64,000 bases of DNA from Paracoccus sp. DMF-8 (GTDB taxonomy: Bacteria; Pseudomonadota; Alphaproteobacteria; Rhodobacterales; Rhodobacteraceae), in contig NZ_JARJHL010000005.1 in NCBI RefSeq assembly GCF_029309835.1, positions 310,001 through 374,000 on the forward strand, written 5' to 3'. Made by a program: the position numbers and the translations under genes. Numbering within the stretch: position 1 is the first letter of the stretch; each line of letters begins with the position of its first letter. Shown here one piece after another: positions 1-9,553 of the stretch. The notes under the pieces were generated by a model. That model made no database searches. It was not told the origin of the DNA and saw only the letters and a program-made list of their open reading frames with translations.

Positions 1-171
1 GGCCCATCTGATGCGCGCGAACGAAGACCTGTCGGCGGTCGTCGCATCCCAGCAATCCGAGATCACGCGGCTGATGCGCCGCGTCGGCATGCTGATCGAG
101 CGCGAGGCCGAACGCGAAGCCGCCAGCGGAACCAAAATCCCCTGGCAGATCAACGCCCGCCGCACTGGTAG
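1..171 (+). CDS. slyX: SlyX family protein, 3' part, frame broken
   Basis: The 5' end lies outside the window. The visible part is a charged heptad-rich helix (ITRLMRRVGMLIERE), as in SlyX, a short coiled-coil protein of unknown biochemical role. The reading frame that starts the window runs past the expected end. Changing frame by one base at about 130 gives PLADQRPPHW followed by TAG at 169-171, and a terminal RPPHW is typical of the SlyX family. I therefore read this as slyX with a one-base deletion. It converges on the next gene with a gap of about 20 bp. Confidence 0.75.
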   Translation, partial: GPSDARERRPVGGRRIPAIRDHAADAPRRHADRARGRTRSRQRNQNPLADQRPPHW

Positions 172-190
172 GCCCCCACTGGCAGGGACG

Positions 191-565
191 TCAGACGTTT
201 TCGCTGCGGGCTTCTTCGCTGCGGGCTTCCGCCGTGCTTTCGGCGGGTTGCGGCGCGGGTTGTTCGGGGCGGGTCACGCGCATCGGCCGGCTGAAGGGCG
301 CGACGGTGGCGCTGGATGCCGGCTGTTCGGCCTCGATCGCGCGGCGAAAGACCAGAACATTGTGATAGACGGTCGTGCGGCTGGTCAGCCCGCTGCGTTC
401 TTCGGTCGGCAGGGTCTCGGCGCGGATATATTCCCAGCCATCGGCGGCCATGCGGTTCAGCTCTTCGGTCAGCGCCAGCGCAAAGCGGTCGGCGGGGGTT
501 TTGGCGCCCTTGGCCTTTTCGCCGCGTTCGGGGGCGGGAAGCACGGTATATTCGTAAGCGGTCAT
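191..565 (-). CDS. DUF4177 domain-containing protein
   Basis: A protein of 124 residues. The first 75 residues (YEYTVLPAPERGEKAKG, then a helix ending NRMAADGWEYIRAETLP) match the small DUF4177 fold, in which an N-terminal strand pair is followed by 'LN...G.EGWE' and a strand. The remaining ~50 residues are a low-complexity Pro/Ala/Glu tail. The last 11 codons include a perfect 15-bp tandem duplication that gives the repeated ARSEEARSE. There is no signal peptide, so it is probably cytoplasmic. Function is unknown. It is convergent with slyX. Confidence 0.75.
   Translation of the reverse strand: MTAYEYTVLPAPERGEKAKGAKTPADRFALALTEELNRMAADGWEYIRAETLPTEERSGLTSRTTVYHNVLVFRRAIEAEQPASSATVAPFSRPMRVTRPEQPAPQPAESTAEARSEEARSENV
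200..229. repeat. 15-bp perfect tandem duplication at a gene 3' end
   Basis: The unit TTCGCTGCGGGCTTC occurs at 200-214 and again at 215-229. It is inside the last codons of the DUF4177 gene, 6 bp before its stop, and is in frame. It is one of a series of similar short duplications at gene ends in this window. Confidence 0.9.
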
Positions 566-637
566 CGGTTTTCCCTGTTGCTTGTGACAGCAGATAATCC
601 CGCTGGCGCAGCGTGACCACCCCGAATGCCTTTGCCT

Positions 638-793
638 TTACGGCACAACGCGGTTTCCCGCCAAAATGCGAATGACCGCAGGGTCAGGCCAACCCCTGCC
701 CGTCTGATCCGCGTCACGCGCCAGCAGCGCAATGCCGACCGCCCGGCCTGTCAGCAAGGCAGCAGCCAGCACCGCCGCCCCGCCGGATGGCAT
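638..793 (-). CDS. possible 51-residue hypothetical protein
   Basis: A short open frame between gatB and the DUF4177 gene. It starts with ATG at 793 and encodes MPSGGAAVLAAALLTGR, then a hydrophobic stretch (AVGIALLA), then a conserved-looking tail (DQTGRGWPDPAVIRILAGN). The first 25 residues could be a membrane segment. It starts 16 bp after the gatB stop on the same strand and could be co-transcribed. I do not recognise the family. The frame is plausible but short, so the call is tentative. Confidence 0.35.
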   Translation of the reverse strand: MPSGGAAVLAAALLTGRAVGIALLARDADQTGRGWPDPAVIRILAGNRVVP

Positions 794-808
794 TACTGGC
801 CCGGCTTG

Positions 809-2330
809 CTATTGGCCCAGCTTTTTTGCGACCAGTTCGTTGACCGCCGCCGGGTTGGCCTTGCCCCCCGTGGCCTTCAGCACCTGACCGACGAACCAGC
901 CAGCCAGTTTCGGATTGGCCTTGGCCTTTTCGACCTGTTCGGGGTTCGCGGCGATGATATCGTCCACGGCCGCCTCGATGGCGCCCAGATCGGTGACCTG
1001 TTTCATGCCGCGCGATTCGACGATCTGCGGCCGGGTCGCCGCCTTCGGTCCACAGGATCTCGAACAGATCCTTGGCAATCTTGCCCGAGATCGTCGCCCT
1101 GAGCCGATCAGGTCGATCACGCCGCCCAGTTGGCCTGCCGAAACCGGAGAGGTTTCGACCGTCAGGCCTTCCTTGTTCAGCCGGCCGAAAAGCTCGTTGA
1201 TGACCCAGTTCGCGGCCTGCTTGCCGTCGCGGCCCTGTGCCACGGCTTCGAAATAATCGGCGTTCTCGACCTCGGCGGTCAGCACGCCCGCATCATATTC
1301 GGACAGGCCGAGGATCGACTGACGAAACGCGCCTTTTTGGCGTCCGGCAGTTCGGGCATCGCGGCTGCGATATCATCGACCCAGGCCTGTTCGATCTCCA
1401 GCGGCAGCAGGTCGGGATCGGGGAAATAGCGGTAGTCATGCGCCTCTTCCTTGCAGCGCATCGACCGGGTTTCGCCCTTGTCGGGATCATATAGACGGGT
1501 TTCCTGAACGACGCTTGCCGCCGTCTTCGACAATCGCGATCTGGCGCCGGGCCTCGTATTCGATAGCCGCCTGGATGAAGCGCAGGGAGTTCATGTTCTT
1601 GATCTCGCAGCGCGTGCCCAGATGGCTGAAATCGCCGGTTTCCTGATAACGTTCATAGGCGCCGGGCGGGCAGATGCTGACGTTCACATCGGCACGCAGA
1701 TTACCGTTCTGCATATTGCCGTCGCAGGTGCCCAGATAGCGCATGATCTGGCGCAGCTTGCTGACATAGGCCGCCGCCTCCTCCGGGCCGCGGATATCGG
1801 GGCGGCTGACGATCTCCATCAGCGCGACGCCGGTGCGGTTCAGGTCGACAAAGGACATGTTCGGGTCCATGTCATGGATCGACTTGCCGGCGTCCTGCTC
1901 CAGGTGGATGCGTTCGATGCGGACGCGGCGGGCGACGCCCGGTCCCATGTCCACGATCACCTCGCCCTCGCCCACGATGGGATGGTAAAGCTGGCTGATC
2001 TGATAGCCCTGCGGCAGGTCGGGATAGAAATAGTTCTTGCGGTCGAAGGCGCTGGTCAGGTTGATGCGCCGCCTTCAGCCCCAGCCCCGTCTTCACCGCC
2101 TGCGCCACGCAGAATTCGTTGATGACCGGCAGCATGCCCGGCATGGCCGCATCGACGTATGCGACATGGCTGTTCGGTTCCGCCCCGAACCCGGTCGAGG
2201 CCCCGGAAAACAGTTTCGCATTCGAGGCGACCTGCGCGTGAACCTCCAGCCCGATCACCAGTTCCCAATCCTGTTTGGCGCCCTGAATGACCCTGGGTTG
2301 CGGAGAGGTAAAGCTGAGCAGATCGAGCAT
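809..2330 (-). CDS. gatB: Asp-tRNA(Asn)/Glu-tRNA(Gln) amidotransferase subunit B, frame broken about five times
   Basis: GatB is the kinase/transamidase subunit of GatCAB, which converts mischarged Glu-tRNA(Gln) and Asp-tRNA(Asn). Recognisable blocks, in order: [13 protein letters not shown] and [11 protein letters not shown] near the N terminus; [25 protein letters not shown] and [11 protein letters not shown] in the centre; the [16 protein letters not shown] and [11 protein letters not shown] blocks; and a C-terminal YqeY-like tail ([17 protein letters not shown]) ending KKLGQ. These blocks lie in different frames. Single-base shifts are needed at about 2070, 1517, 1318, 1105 and 1040, the last two cancelling. 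With these restored the length is normal (about 505 residues). Sequence error is more likely than loss, since many alphaproteobacteria lack GlnRS. Confidence 0.9.
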
Positions 2331-2377
2331 CGCGAAATCCTTGGAAATTTGGGGCTGTTCTAGGCCCAGAACCCCGT

Positions 2378-2407
2378 CAGAGCAAGAGTGGGCAGAGCAA
2401 GAGCGGG
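2378..2407. repeat. 15-bp tandem duplication after a stop codon
   Basis: CAGAGCAAGAGTGGG at 2378-2392 is followed directly by CAGAGCAAGAGCGGG at 2393-2407, with one mismatch. It lies 4 bp beyond the stop of the minus-strand gene ending at 2412, in the short gap before gatB. Confidence 0.9.
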
Positions 2408-2411
2408 GCGG

Positions 2412-2911
2412 TCACTTCAGCCGCATGATCCGCGCGATATCGTCAAGCGCGTCACGCTGGCGCGGGCTGAGGCCGCCGCCCGACTGGCCGATATCGTTCA
2501 GCACCGCCAGCAGGCCGGTGAGACTTTGCCCGTCCAGCTCGTATAGCCGTTTGGTCACCCGCGCGACAGCGGCATCGGCGCCCTTGCATTCATTGACCAG
2601 CCAGCGCCCGACGATGACCATTTCATCGGCGCGCAGCGCGCTGACGCCCAGATGCGCGGCCAGCGATCCCTTCGGCGTCTCGACCTGTTCGGCGGTCGGC
2701 ATGGCGGCCAGATCCAGAAACGCGACGCCGAGCGCGGCAATCGCCAGATCCGGCTCATCGACGCTTTCGACAGGGTGAAGGTTCAAGCGGCGGCGATGGC
2801 ATCGCCCGCCATCAGCGACACATCGTCCAGCGCCTGTTTCGCCATGCGGATCCGCCAGGCCCAGATACCTGCGGCAAGCATCAATCCAATCAGGCCCAGA
2901 ATGACCGGCAT
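2412..2911 (-). CDS. TerB-like helical membrane-anchored protein, frame broken
   Basis: ATG at 2911 gives MPVILGLIGLMLAAGIWAW, a clear N-terminal membrane anchor, followed by RIRMAKQALDDVSLMAGDAI. A one-base shift at about 2790 is needed to join the remaining ~125 residues (DLAIAALGVAFLDLAAMPT ... IGQSGGGLSPRQRDALDDI), which look all-helical. The spacing of helices and the 'REALxxI' type ending resemble TerB/tellurite-resistance-like domains, but no diagnostic motif is certain. It is encoded upstream of gatB on the same strand with an 81-bp gap. Function is unknown. An alternative upstream ATG at 2930 belongs to the downstream frame and makes no sensible N terminus. Confidence 0.55.
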
Positions 2912-3107
2912 CTTCAGCAACCTTGTTCAAAAGATCCAGATTTTCGGGCAGATTACCGGCGTTCCGTCAGCTTTGCACCACCGGATGCGCGGATTTCCAC
3001 CCCAAACAGCCCAGCAGCGGGTGGCGGGATTTTCGCCATGTGCCGAACTGGCAGGCTTCGCGAAACCCGCCACAAGATGTAGTCGGACATCAACGCAACA
3101 GTGACGG

Positions 3108-3830
3108 ATGATCCGGATGCAAGTGACCCTTGCCGCGCGCATGATAGGTGCAGCAGCTTTCGCGGCGATGATGGCTCTGGCGGGCTGTGACACCGCGGCC
3201 ACCGCAAACGGCGCGAATTTCGCCGAGGCCGGGGCTCCGCAGGTCCAGACCGTCCCCGACATGCGTTGGGGTCAGCGTTCGGGATCGCAGGAATGGACCA
3301 GCGCCGCTCTGGCCGCGCTGGAGGCCGAAGGCGTGACGCTGCTGTCCACGGTGCCGTCGGATGTGCGGTCGTTCTGTCCGGAACATGCCGCGCTCGACCG
3401 TGAAACCCGCAAGCATTTCTGGGTCGGGCTGCTGTCTTCGGTCGCGAAACATGAAAGCAGCTACAACCCCGGCGCGCAGGGTGGCGGTGGCCGCTATCTG
3501 GGCCTGATGCAGATTTCCCCGGCGACCGCGCGCCGTTACGGCTGCGACGGCACCATGCTGGACGGTGCCAGCAACATGGCCTGCGCGGTCAGGATCGCGG
3601 CGCGCAACGTCTCGCGCGATCAGGCCATCGCCAGCGGGCAGGGCAGCGGCTGGCGCGGCATCGCCCGCGACTGGCTGCCGCTGCGCTCCAGCTCGAAACG
3701 CGCCGATATCGCGGGCTGGACCAGCCAGCAAAGCTATTGCGCGCAAACCGCGAAGGCCACCCGCCCGGTCAGCGCCCGCCCGGTCAGCGCCCGTCAAGCA
3801 TCCGCAGCTCCTGCTGGCGGCCGTTCTTGA
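3108..3830 (+). CDS. lytic transglycosylase (SLT domain) lipoprotein
   Basis: A protein of 240 residues. Residues 1-27 form a lipoprotein signal ending in the lipobox LAGC, so the mature protein should be lipid-anchored in the envelope. The core holds an SLT fold: SSVAKHESSYNPGAQ (catalytic Glu in HESSYN), then GRYLGLMQISPATARRYGC, with the family GLMQI block. It should cleave the MurNAc-GlcNAc bond of peptidoglycan. The last ~20 residues (RPVSARPVSARQASA) come from a 15-bp tandem duplication, and the final 47 bp overlap the end of the convergent gene. An internal ATG at 3117 is an equally good start. Confidence 0.85.
   Translation: MIRMQVTLAARMIGAAAFAAMMALAGCDTAATANGANFAEAGAPQVQTVPDMRWGQRSGSQEWTSAALAALEAEGVTLLSTVPSDVRSFCPEHAALDRETRKHFWVGLLSSVAKHESSYNPGAQGGGGRYLGLMQISPATARRYGCDGTMLDGASNMACAVRIAARNVSRDQAIASGQGSGWRGIARDWLPLRSSSKRADIAGWTSQQSYCAQTAKATRPVSARPVSARQASAAPAGGRS
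3764..3793. repeat. 15-bp perfect tandem duplication containing a stop codon
   Basis: CCCGGTCAGCGCCCG occurs at 3764-3778 and 3779-3793. The second copy contains the stop codon (TCA on the plus strand, 3784-3786) of the long minus-strand gene. The first copy carries the same triplet 15 bp further on. On the plus strand it lengthens the C terminus of the transglycosylase. Confidence 0.9.
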
Positions 3831-6800
3831 CATAGGTGATCTTGCCGCCGCCGATCGAGATGATCGTGCCGCCGTCGATCCGGTCGCCAAGCCGCACCGT
3901 GACGATCTTGCCATTGCGCAGACGGATCAGCGCGCGGCTGGCCCTGGCCGGCCCCGACGATCCCGATGATCGTCGTCCGTCCCAGATCAGTGCCGCGCCG
4001 CTGCGTCGCAGCCGCCGCGACGGATGCGGCGGTTGCCCCCCCTGACCGCACGGCCTGCGCGACCTCGGGCTCGTCATCCACTTCCTGCGGCTTGTAGGTC
4101 TGCCTGCGGGCGGCTGCGGCGCGTTCCTCGGCGGCGACTCGGGCGCGGGCGCGGGCCTGCCTGGCGCAGGCGCGGGCCTGCGCTTCGGCAGCGGCATCGG
4201 CCCCTGGGCGCGGGCGCGGATGCGCGCTTCGGCCCGGGATTGCAACTGTTCGTCGAGGCGGCGGCGTTCGGCCTGCTGCGCCTCGCTCGGGCCGCCGCCG
4301 GTGTCGGCTGCGGCTGCGGGGTGCTGCGGCGCTATCGGCAGCAGCGCACGGCTGCCGCCCGAGCGGCGCGGCGGCAGGTTGGACGAGGTCAGCGCGCTCA
4401 GCGCCACGGCCCCCGGCGTCGCGGTCGAGGCCGTGACCGCTTCGGCAATCGCCTGCGTCACCGCCGCCTCATCCATCGCCGGCGCCCCGGCCCTGCGCCC
4501 TTCGGGCTTGCCACGCGGACGGTTCGAGCTGCGTAAAAGCCCGCCGGAATCGCGGGCGGGCATCGTCGAGGCGGAACTCGTCGCATTGGATCCGGGCCGC
4601 GCGGCGGGTGGATCGGAATCGACGGCGGACCTGACGGCGCTTTCGACCGCCGCCGCCTGCGACGCGGTCGCGGCCGAGCCGGTAGCCGGCGCTGCGGGCG
4701 GTTTTCGGCCAGCCGATAGGATTCGCTGTTGTTCCAGTTGGCGGGCTGATCCGCGTCGCGCGCTTCGGCGCGGCGCAGATCATGCAGGAACCGGTCGATA
4801 TGGCGCTGCTCGGCGGGGGTCAGGTCATCGCGCCCCACATCCGGGACCGAGCCTTCGGGCCGCGAGGGCGGGCGCGAGGAACTGCGCAGGCTGCTGACCG
4901 AAGGCGCGCTTTGCTGTGGCGCGGCAGCGGCGGGAGTGGCCGCCGGGGTCGGCGCGGGGGCGGCTGTGCGCGTGGCGGGGCGCGGCGGGCGCACGCCTGC
5001 GGGACGCGGCGTCTGGCGCTGCGCGGTTTCCAGCGGCAGCGGATTGTCGGGCACGGCGGGCGGCGTATCCGCAATCGGCGCGGTCGCCTGCCTGCGCGGC
5101 GCGCTGATCGGGCGGGCCGAACTGGACAGCCGGGGCCGCGTCGATTGCGCCGATGCCTGCGCGGGCGCCGGGGTCGTCGTGCGGGCCGGTTCTGCCTGCG
5201 TGCGTTCGGGCTGCGGGCGCGGTGCCGGAGGACGCGCAGCCATATCCGCCGCGCTGGTCGCCAGCGCAATCGCCAGAGCCTGTTCGGCCGGGCTCATCTG
5301 CGCGGCGACATTGGCGGCGGGCTGCGGATCGGCGGCAGGGGTTGGCGCGACAACACTGGCCGCAGGATCCGTGGCTGCGGTCTGCGCATCCGCTGTGCCA
5401 TCGGGCGCGGCATCCGATGCCGTGGCGACGCTTTCCGTTTCCATCACAGGCTGTTCACCCGCCTGATTTTCGGCGGTGAGCGGCCCGGTTGCGTCAGCAT
5501 CGGGCGCGGCATCCGCCGTTTCAACCGGCGCGGTTTCGATGGGCGCGGCTTCGATGGGGGTCGCTTCGTCAGGCAGCGCCTCAACCGGCGCCGTCGCGAC
5601 AGCGGTGGTTTCGGCGGGCGTGGTTTCCGCTGGCGCGGCGTCTTCGGCGAATTCCGGCATGACCGGAACAGTGTCGCGCGGCACAAGGAAGGCCCAGACC
5701 AGCAGCAGCCCCACGACCAGCGCGCCCAGCATGGCAATCAGTTCGACCAGCCCGCCACGCTTGGCGACCTGCGCCCGTCCCGACGCGGCAGCGGCGGGAT
5801 TGGCGCGCGCCTTGCGGCCCCTGTCCGCGCCATCCCCGGAGGGCGCATGGCGCACCACCGTCGGCCCGCCCGCCGCGCCGGCACGCAGCGCAGGTTCGGC
5901 ACGCAGCGCAGGTTCGGCACGCAGGCGGGTCTTTGCCGTGACCTCTGCCGCCTCGGCAGCGGCGAGTTCGGCAGCAGCGAGTTCGGCGGCGGCGGCAAGC
6001 GCGGCCTGTTCCGCCTCGGTCAGATCATCATCTTCGGGGGCGGGTTCGGTATCGGTCGCTTCCGGCGACGGCGCATCCTGAACCCCGGCTGCGGCAGCTT
6101 CCGCAACGGCGTCATCCGAATCGGCCACGGCCTGCGTGGCGTCAGCGTCATCCCCGGCATCCGCAACATCAGCGGCGGGGGCATCGTCAGCGGGGTCATC
6201 GGAAACAGCCGTCTCGACGTCCGGATCTGCGGGTTCGGACAGATCGGCGCTCAAGCCCTCATCCGGCTGACCTGCGGGCGCGTCCCCGTCCGAGGGCACC
6301 TCAACCGCAGCCTCGTCACCCTCGGCCTGTTCTGCGGTATCGGCAAACAGATCCGCCTGCCCCTCTGCCGGGGCGGGCCGATCGTCCGGTTCGTCAAGCG
6401 CGGCGTCATGCGCCCCGGCCTGCGCCTGTGGCAGTTCCAGCCCGGAAAGCACGGGCTGTTCCCCTTCATCCGCCGATGCGGGGGGCAGTTCGGTATAGGA
6501 TACGTCGGTGATGTCTTCGGCAGCCTCTGCCTCGGGCGCAACCTCTTCGCCAGTGAATTCGTCGTGGTCGCGAAATCCCGCCTCATCGGCGAATTCGTCG
6601 GGCAGATCGGCGTCCAGATCCAGGCTCAGCGTATCGGCGGGGCCGTCCCCTGCCGCCTCATCAAGGCCAAAGACCGGCATGCCGGGATATTCGTCATCCT
6701 CGGGCAAGGCGGAATAGCCAAAGCTGGCGAAACCGTGGCGCTCGGCGAATTCGCGCGCCTCGATCAGGGTCTGACGGGCGACGGCGGCGACGCGGACATC

Positions 6801-7169
6801 GGCGCCCTCATCGGTCCAGTCATAGGCCAGTTCGTCAATGTCATAGGGGGTCAGCCCGTCCAGCGCCTGCCCCACGGCGGCGCCGCGTTCAGGCCCCGTG
6901 GGCACCGACAGGCTGGTATACAGGATCTGGTCCTGCGGAATCAGCAGCATCACCGGCAGCCCGTCGCCATGCAGACCCGGATCGGCGGCCCGCGCCCGCA
7001 GCGCGGCCAGATCCGCCCGGAAACTGGACGAGGCAAAATCGGCCGAGCCAAGCGACTGCCAGGACCGGTCCACCGCATCGCCCCCCGTTGTATCGGGGCC
7101 GCGACGCAGCAGGTGCACGGCTTCGGCCGTAAACGAAAGGGCGAATTCGGTTGCGTGATCGAGCGGCAT
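3784..7169 (-). CDS. very long acidic/Pro-Ala-rich membrane protein with PilP/GspC-like C terminus, frame broken
   Basis: About 1,125 residues once three single-base shifts (about 4706, 4203 and 3953) are restored. Residues 1-165 form a folded N-terminal domain (FALSFTAEAVHLLRR, MLLIPQDQILYTSLSVP, LTPYDIDELAYDW). A long acidic Asp/Glu/Ala region follows. One transmembrane helix (LIAMLGALVVGLLLVWAFLVP) lies near residue 485, and a long Pro/Ala/Arg-rich region follows it. The last ~45 residues (LIRLRNGKIVTVRLGDRIDGG) resemble the PilP/GspC-type homology region. Rhodobacterales homologues are often mislabelled 'translation initiation factor 2'. An envelope-spanning scaffold role is inference. 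Start: ATG 7169; a TTG at 7172 is possible. Confidence 0.7.
5881..5925. repeat. 18-bp in-frame tandem repeat inside a coding region
   Basis: GCACGCAGCGCAGGTTCG is repeated exactly at 5881-5898 and 5899-5916, and a third partial copy starts at 5917. It encodes the repeated RAEPAL in the acidic protein and keeps the frame, as expected for slippage tolerated in a disordered region. Confidence 0.9.
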
Positions 7170-7172
7170 CAA

Positions 7173-7365
7173 TGGGGCTTTTCTGACTGCTGACGGCTTG
7201 CCGTTTGTTTATAGGTTTTGTCCATGAACTACCTCATATTGACACCTGTGAAAAGCCAAACACTGTATTGTGAGGCGAACTGATTTCACTTGTCCGCGTT
7301 CTGTCGTCACAAATCACCCTGCATGCAGAAAAATCGCATGCGTATTCAAAGGCCCGGAGAACGAT
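7173..7365. promoter_or_regulatory. divergent promoter region
   Basis: An AT-richer 190-bp gap between two divergent genes. A TTGACA hexamer at about 7238-7243 faces the SIMPL gene, but the best -10 candidate lies at a 19-bp spacing, so this is only suggestive. No other structure is seen. Confidence 0.3.
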
Positions 7366-8200
7366 ATGGCATTGCCGATCAACCGCTTTCACCCTCTTGC
7401 CGTCGCGCCGCGCACGCTGGTTGCGGGGCTGACCGCCCTTGCGCTGGTCGCGGGCGCCCTGCCCGCCACCGCGCAGGACGCGCCGGCGGCACGCCCGGGT
7501 CCGATGCATGTCCGCCCGGCGATGCTGACCGTGACCGGCACCGGCCAATCGGCCGCGGAACCGGATATGGCGCAGATCACCGTCGGCGTCAGCACGCAGG
7601 CCGCCACCGCATCCGGGGCGATGACGGAAAACGCCACGCGCCAGCAAGCGGTGATCGACCAGTTGAAGGCCGAGGGGATCGAGGATCGCGATATCCAGAC
7701 CGCTGGCCTGAACCTGTCGCCGATCCAAGATTTTTCGCAGGACGGCAAACCGCCGGTCATCACCGGCTATAGGCGCAAAACACCGGTTTCGGTGCGCGTC
7801 CGCGATCTGGCGAAACTGGTGCGGTTCTGGACAAGCTGGTCGAAAGCGGCGCGAATGAAATCAGCGGCATCAGCTTTTCGCGCGAAGACACGACCGAGGC
7901 CGAAGACGCCGCCCGCGTCGATGCGATTTCCGCAGCCGCCCGCCGCGCCGAGGTGATGGCCAATGCCGCCGATCAGCGCCTTGGCCCGATCATGTCGATT
8001 TCGGACAGCGAAATCCCGTCCGGGCCGCAGCCGATGCTGATGGGCATGGCCCGCGCCGAAAGGCCTCGACCCCGATTCAGGCGGGTGAGCTGTCGATTTC
8101 CGCGCGCGTGACCGTGGTCTACGCCCTGCCGCCCAATGAGGCCGCCCCCGATCAGACCACCCCCGAGTCCCCCACGGAACCCGTGTCCCCCACGGAATAA
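7366..8200 (+). CDS. SIMPL domain (DUF541) periplasmic protein, frame broken
   Basis: ATG at 7366 follows a good ribosome site (GGAGA). Residues 1-36 are a signal peptide ending ATAQD, so the protein is exported. The domain begins with LTVTGTGQSAAEPDMAQI, typical of SIMPL/YggE proteins, then PIQDFSQDGKP and VSVRVRDLAKL, and ends GELSISARVTVVYAL. The blocks need small indels to join: at about 7770 and 7785 (cancelling, restoring AQNTVSVRV), at about 7820 and at about 8062. The stop TAA is at 8198-8200. SIMPL proteins are linked to envelope and oxidative-stress responses, but their chemistry is unclear. Confidence 0.85.
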
Positions 8201-8206
8201 GACGCG

Positions 8207-8235
8207 AAAGGGCAGGTTGAGACGCCGCCCTTTTT
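8207..8235. terminator. bidirectional Rho-independent terminator
   Basis: AAAGGGC (8207-8213) pairs with GCCCTTT (8227-8233), followed by a short T run. It sits between the convergent SIMPL and metY genes and could serve both. Confidence 0.6.
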
Positions 8236-8266
8236 CATTTCTTGTCAGGATTTTACGCGCGATATT

Positions 8267-9553
8267 TCAGGCAGTCGCCAGGGTCAGCGCCTGATCCAGA
8301 TCCGCGATCAGATCCTCCGGATCCTCGATCCCCACCGAAATACGCACCACATCGGCCCCGGCACCCGCAGCCTCTTTCTGCGCATCCGTCAACTGGCTGT
8401 GCGTGGTCGAGGCCGAATGGATAACCAGCGAGCGCGCATCGCCAAGATTGGCGACATGGCTGAACAGTTTCAGGCTGTCGACCAGTTTGACGCAGGATTC
8501 GTAACCGCCCTTGACCGCAAAGGTGAACAGGGCGCCCGCGCCCTTGGGATAGACGCGCCTTGCCGTGTCATGCCGTGGCGAGGACGGCAGCCCGGCATAG
8601 GTCACGGCGGTGATGCGCGGATCTTTTTCCAGCCATTCCGCGACCTTCTGGGCGTTTTCGACATGGCGCCGCATGCGCAGGCCAAGCGTTTCGATACCCA
8701 TCAGCGTGTAATGCGCGCCCTGCGGGTTCATCGTCATGCCCAGATCGCGCAGGCCGATGGCGATGCCGTGGAAGGTAAAGGCCAGCGCGCCAAAGGTCTC
8801 GTGAAACTTCAGCCCGTGATAGGCGGGTTCAGGCTCTGACAGGCTGGGGAACTTGCCCGAGGCCGACCAGTCGAATTTCCCGCTGTCAACGACCACCCCG
8901 CCCGTCACCGTGCCATTGCCGGTCATGAATTTGGTCAGGCTGTGGACGACCAGCGTCGCGCCCATCTCGATCGGGCGGCACAGATAGGGGCTGGCCAGCG
9001 TGTTGTCGACGATCAGCGGCAGGCCGACCTCATCCGCGACCTTGGCCACGGCCGGGATATCGGTGACGTAGCCGCCGGGGTTAGACACCGATTCGCAGAA
9101 GATCGCACGGGTGTCGTCATCGACGGCCGCCCGCAGCGCCTCCAGATCGTCCAGATCGACGAATTTGCACGACCAGCCAAAGCGTTTGATGGTCTGGCCC
9201 AGTTGCGTCACCGTCCCGCCATACAGCCGGGTCGAGGCGATGATGTTCCGGCCCGGCCCCATCAGCGGAAACAGCGCCATGATCTGCGCCGCATGACCCG
9301 AGGAACAGCAGACCGCACCCGCGCCGCCTTCCAGTTCCGCCACCCGCGCCTGCAGCGCGGCGACGGTCGGATTGGTCAGGCGCGAATAGATGTAACCGAC
9401 CTCTTGCAGGCCAAAGAGCCGCGCGGCATGGGCGGCGTCCTTGAACACATAGGACGTGGTCTGATAGATCGGCACCTGCCGCGCGCCGGTCGCCGGATCG
9501 GGTGCCGCGCCGGCATGGATCGCCAGCGTGTCGAAGCCCTTGATATCGGTCAT
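8267..9553 (-). CDS. metY: O-acetylhomoserine sulfhydrylase (OAH aminocarboxypropyltransferase)
   Basis: A PLP enzyme of the Cys/Met metabolism family, 428 residues. It makes homocysteine directly from O-acetylhomoserine and sulfide. The N terminus MTDIKGFDTLAIHAG and the blocks QTTSYVFKDAAHAARLF and GYIYSRLTNPT are characteristic of MetY rather than MetB/MetZ. The PLP lysine lies in HSLTKFMTGNG and the C-terminal block is VRISVGIEDPEDLIADL. Start: ATG 9553, preceded by GGGAGGAAG; upstream in-frame starts lack such a site. It pairs functionally with the acetyl-type metA at 49691. The gene is intact, unlike several neighbours. Confidence 0.93.
   Translation of the reverse strand: MTDIKGFDTLAIHAGAAPDPATGARQVPIYQTTSYVFKDAAHAARLFGLQEVGYIYSRLTNPTVAALQARVAELEGGAGAVCCSSGHAAQIMALFPLMGPGRNIIASTRLYGGTVTQLGQTIKRFGWSCKFVDLDDLEALRAAVDDDTRAIFCESVSNPGGYVTDIPAVAKVADEVGLPLIVDNTLASPYLCRPIEMGATLVVHSLTKFMTGNGTVTGGVVVDSGKFDWSASGKFPSLSEPEPAYHGLKFHETFGALAFTFHGIAIGLRDLGMTMNPQGAHYTLMGIETLGLRMRRHVENAQKVAEWLEKDPRITAVTYAGLPSSPRHDTARRVYPKGAGALFTFAVKGGYESCVKLVDSLKLFSHVANLGDARSLVIHSASTTHSQLTDAQKEAAGAGADVVRISVGIEDPEDLIADLDQALTLATA

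Noticed and set aside
4782..7193. Open frame of about 800 codons on the plus strand opposite the PilP-like gene
   Set aside because: It is an Arg/Gly-rich mirror of GC-rich codons without any domain, whereas the minus strand has a clear membrane helix, folded ends and family resemblance.
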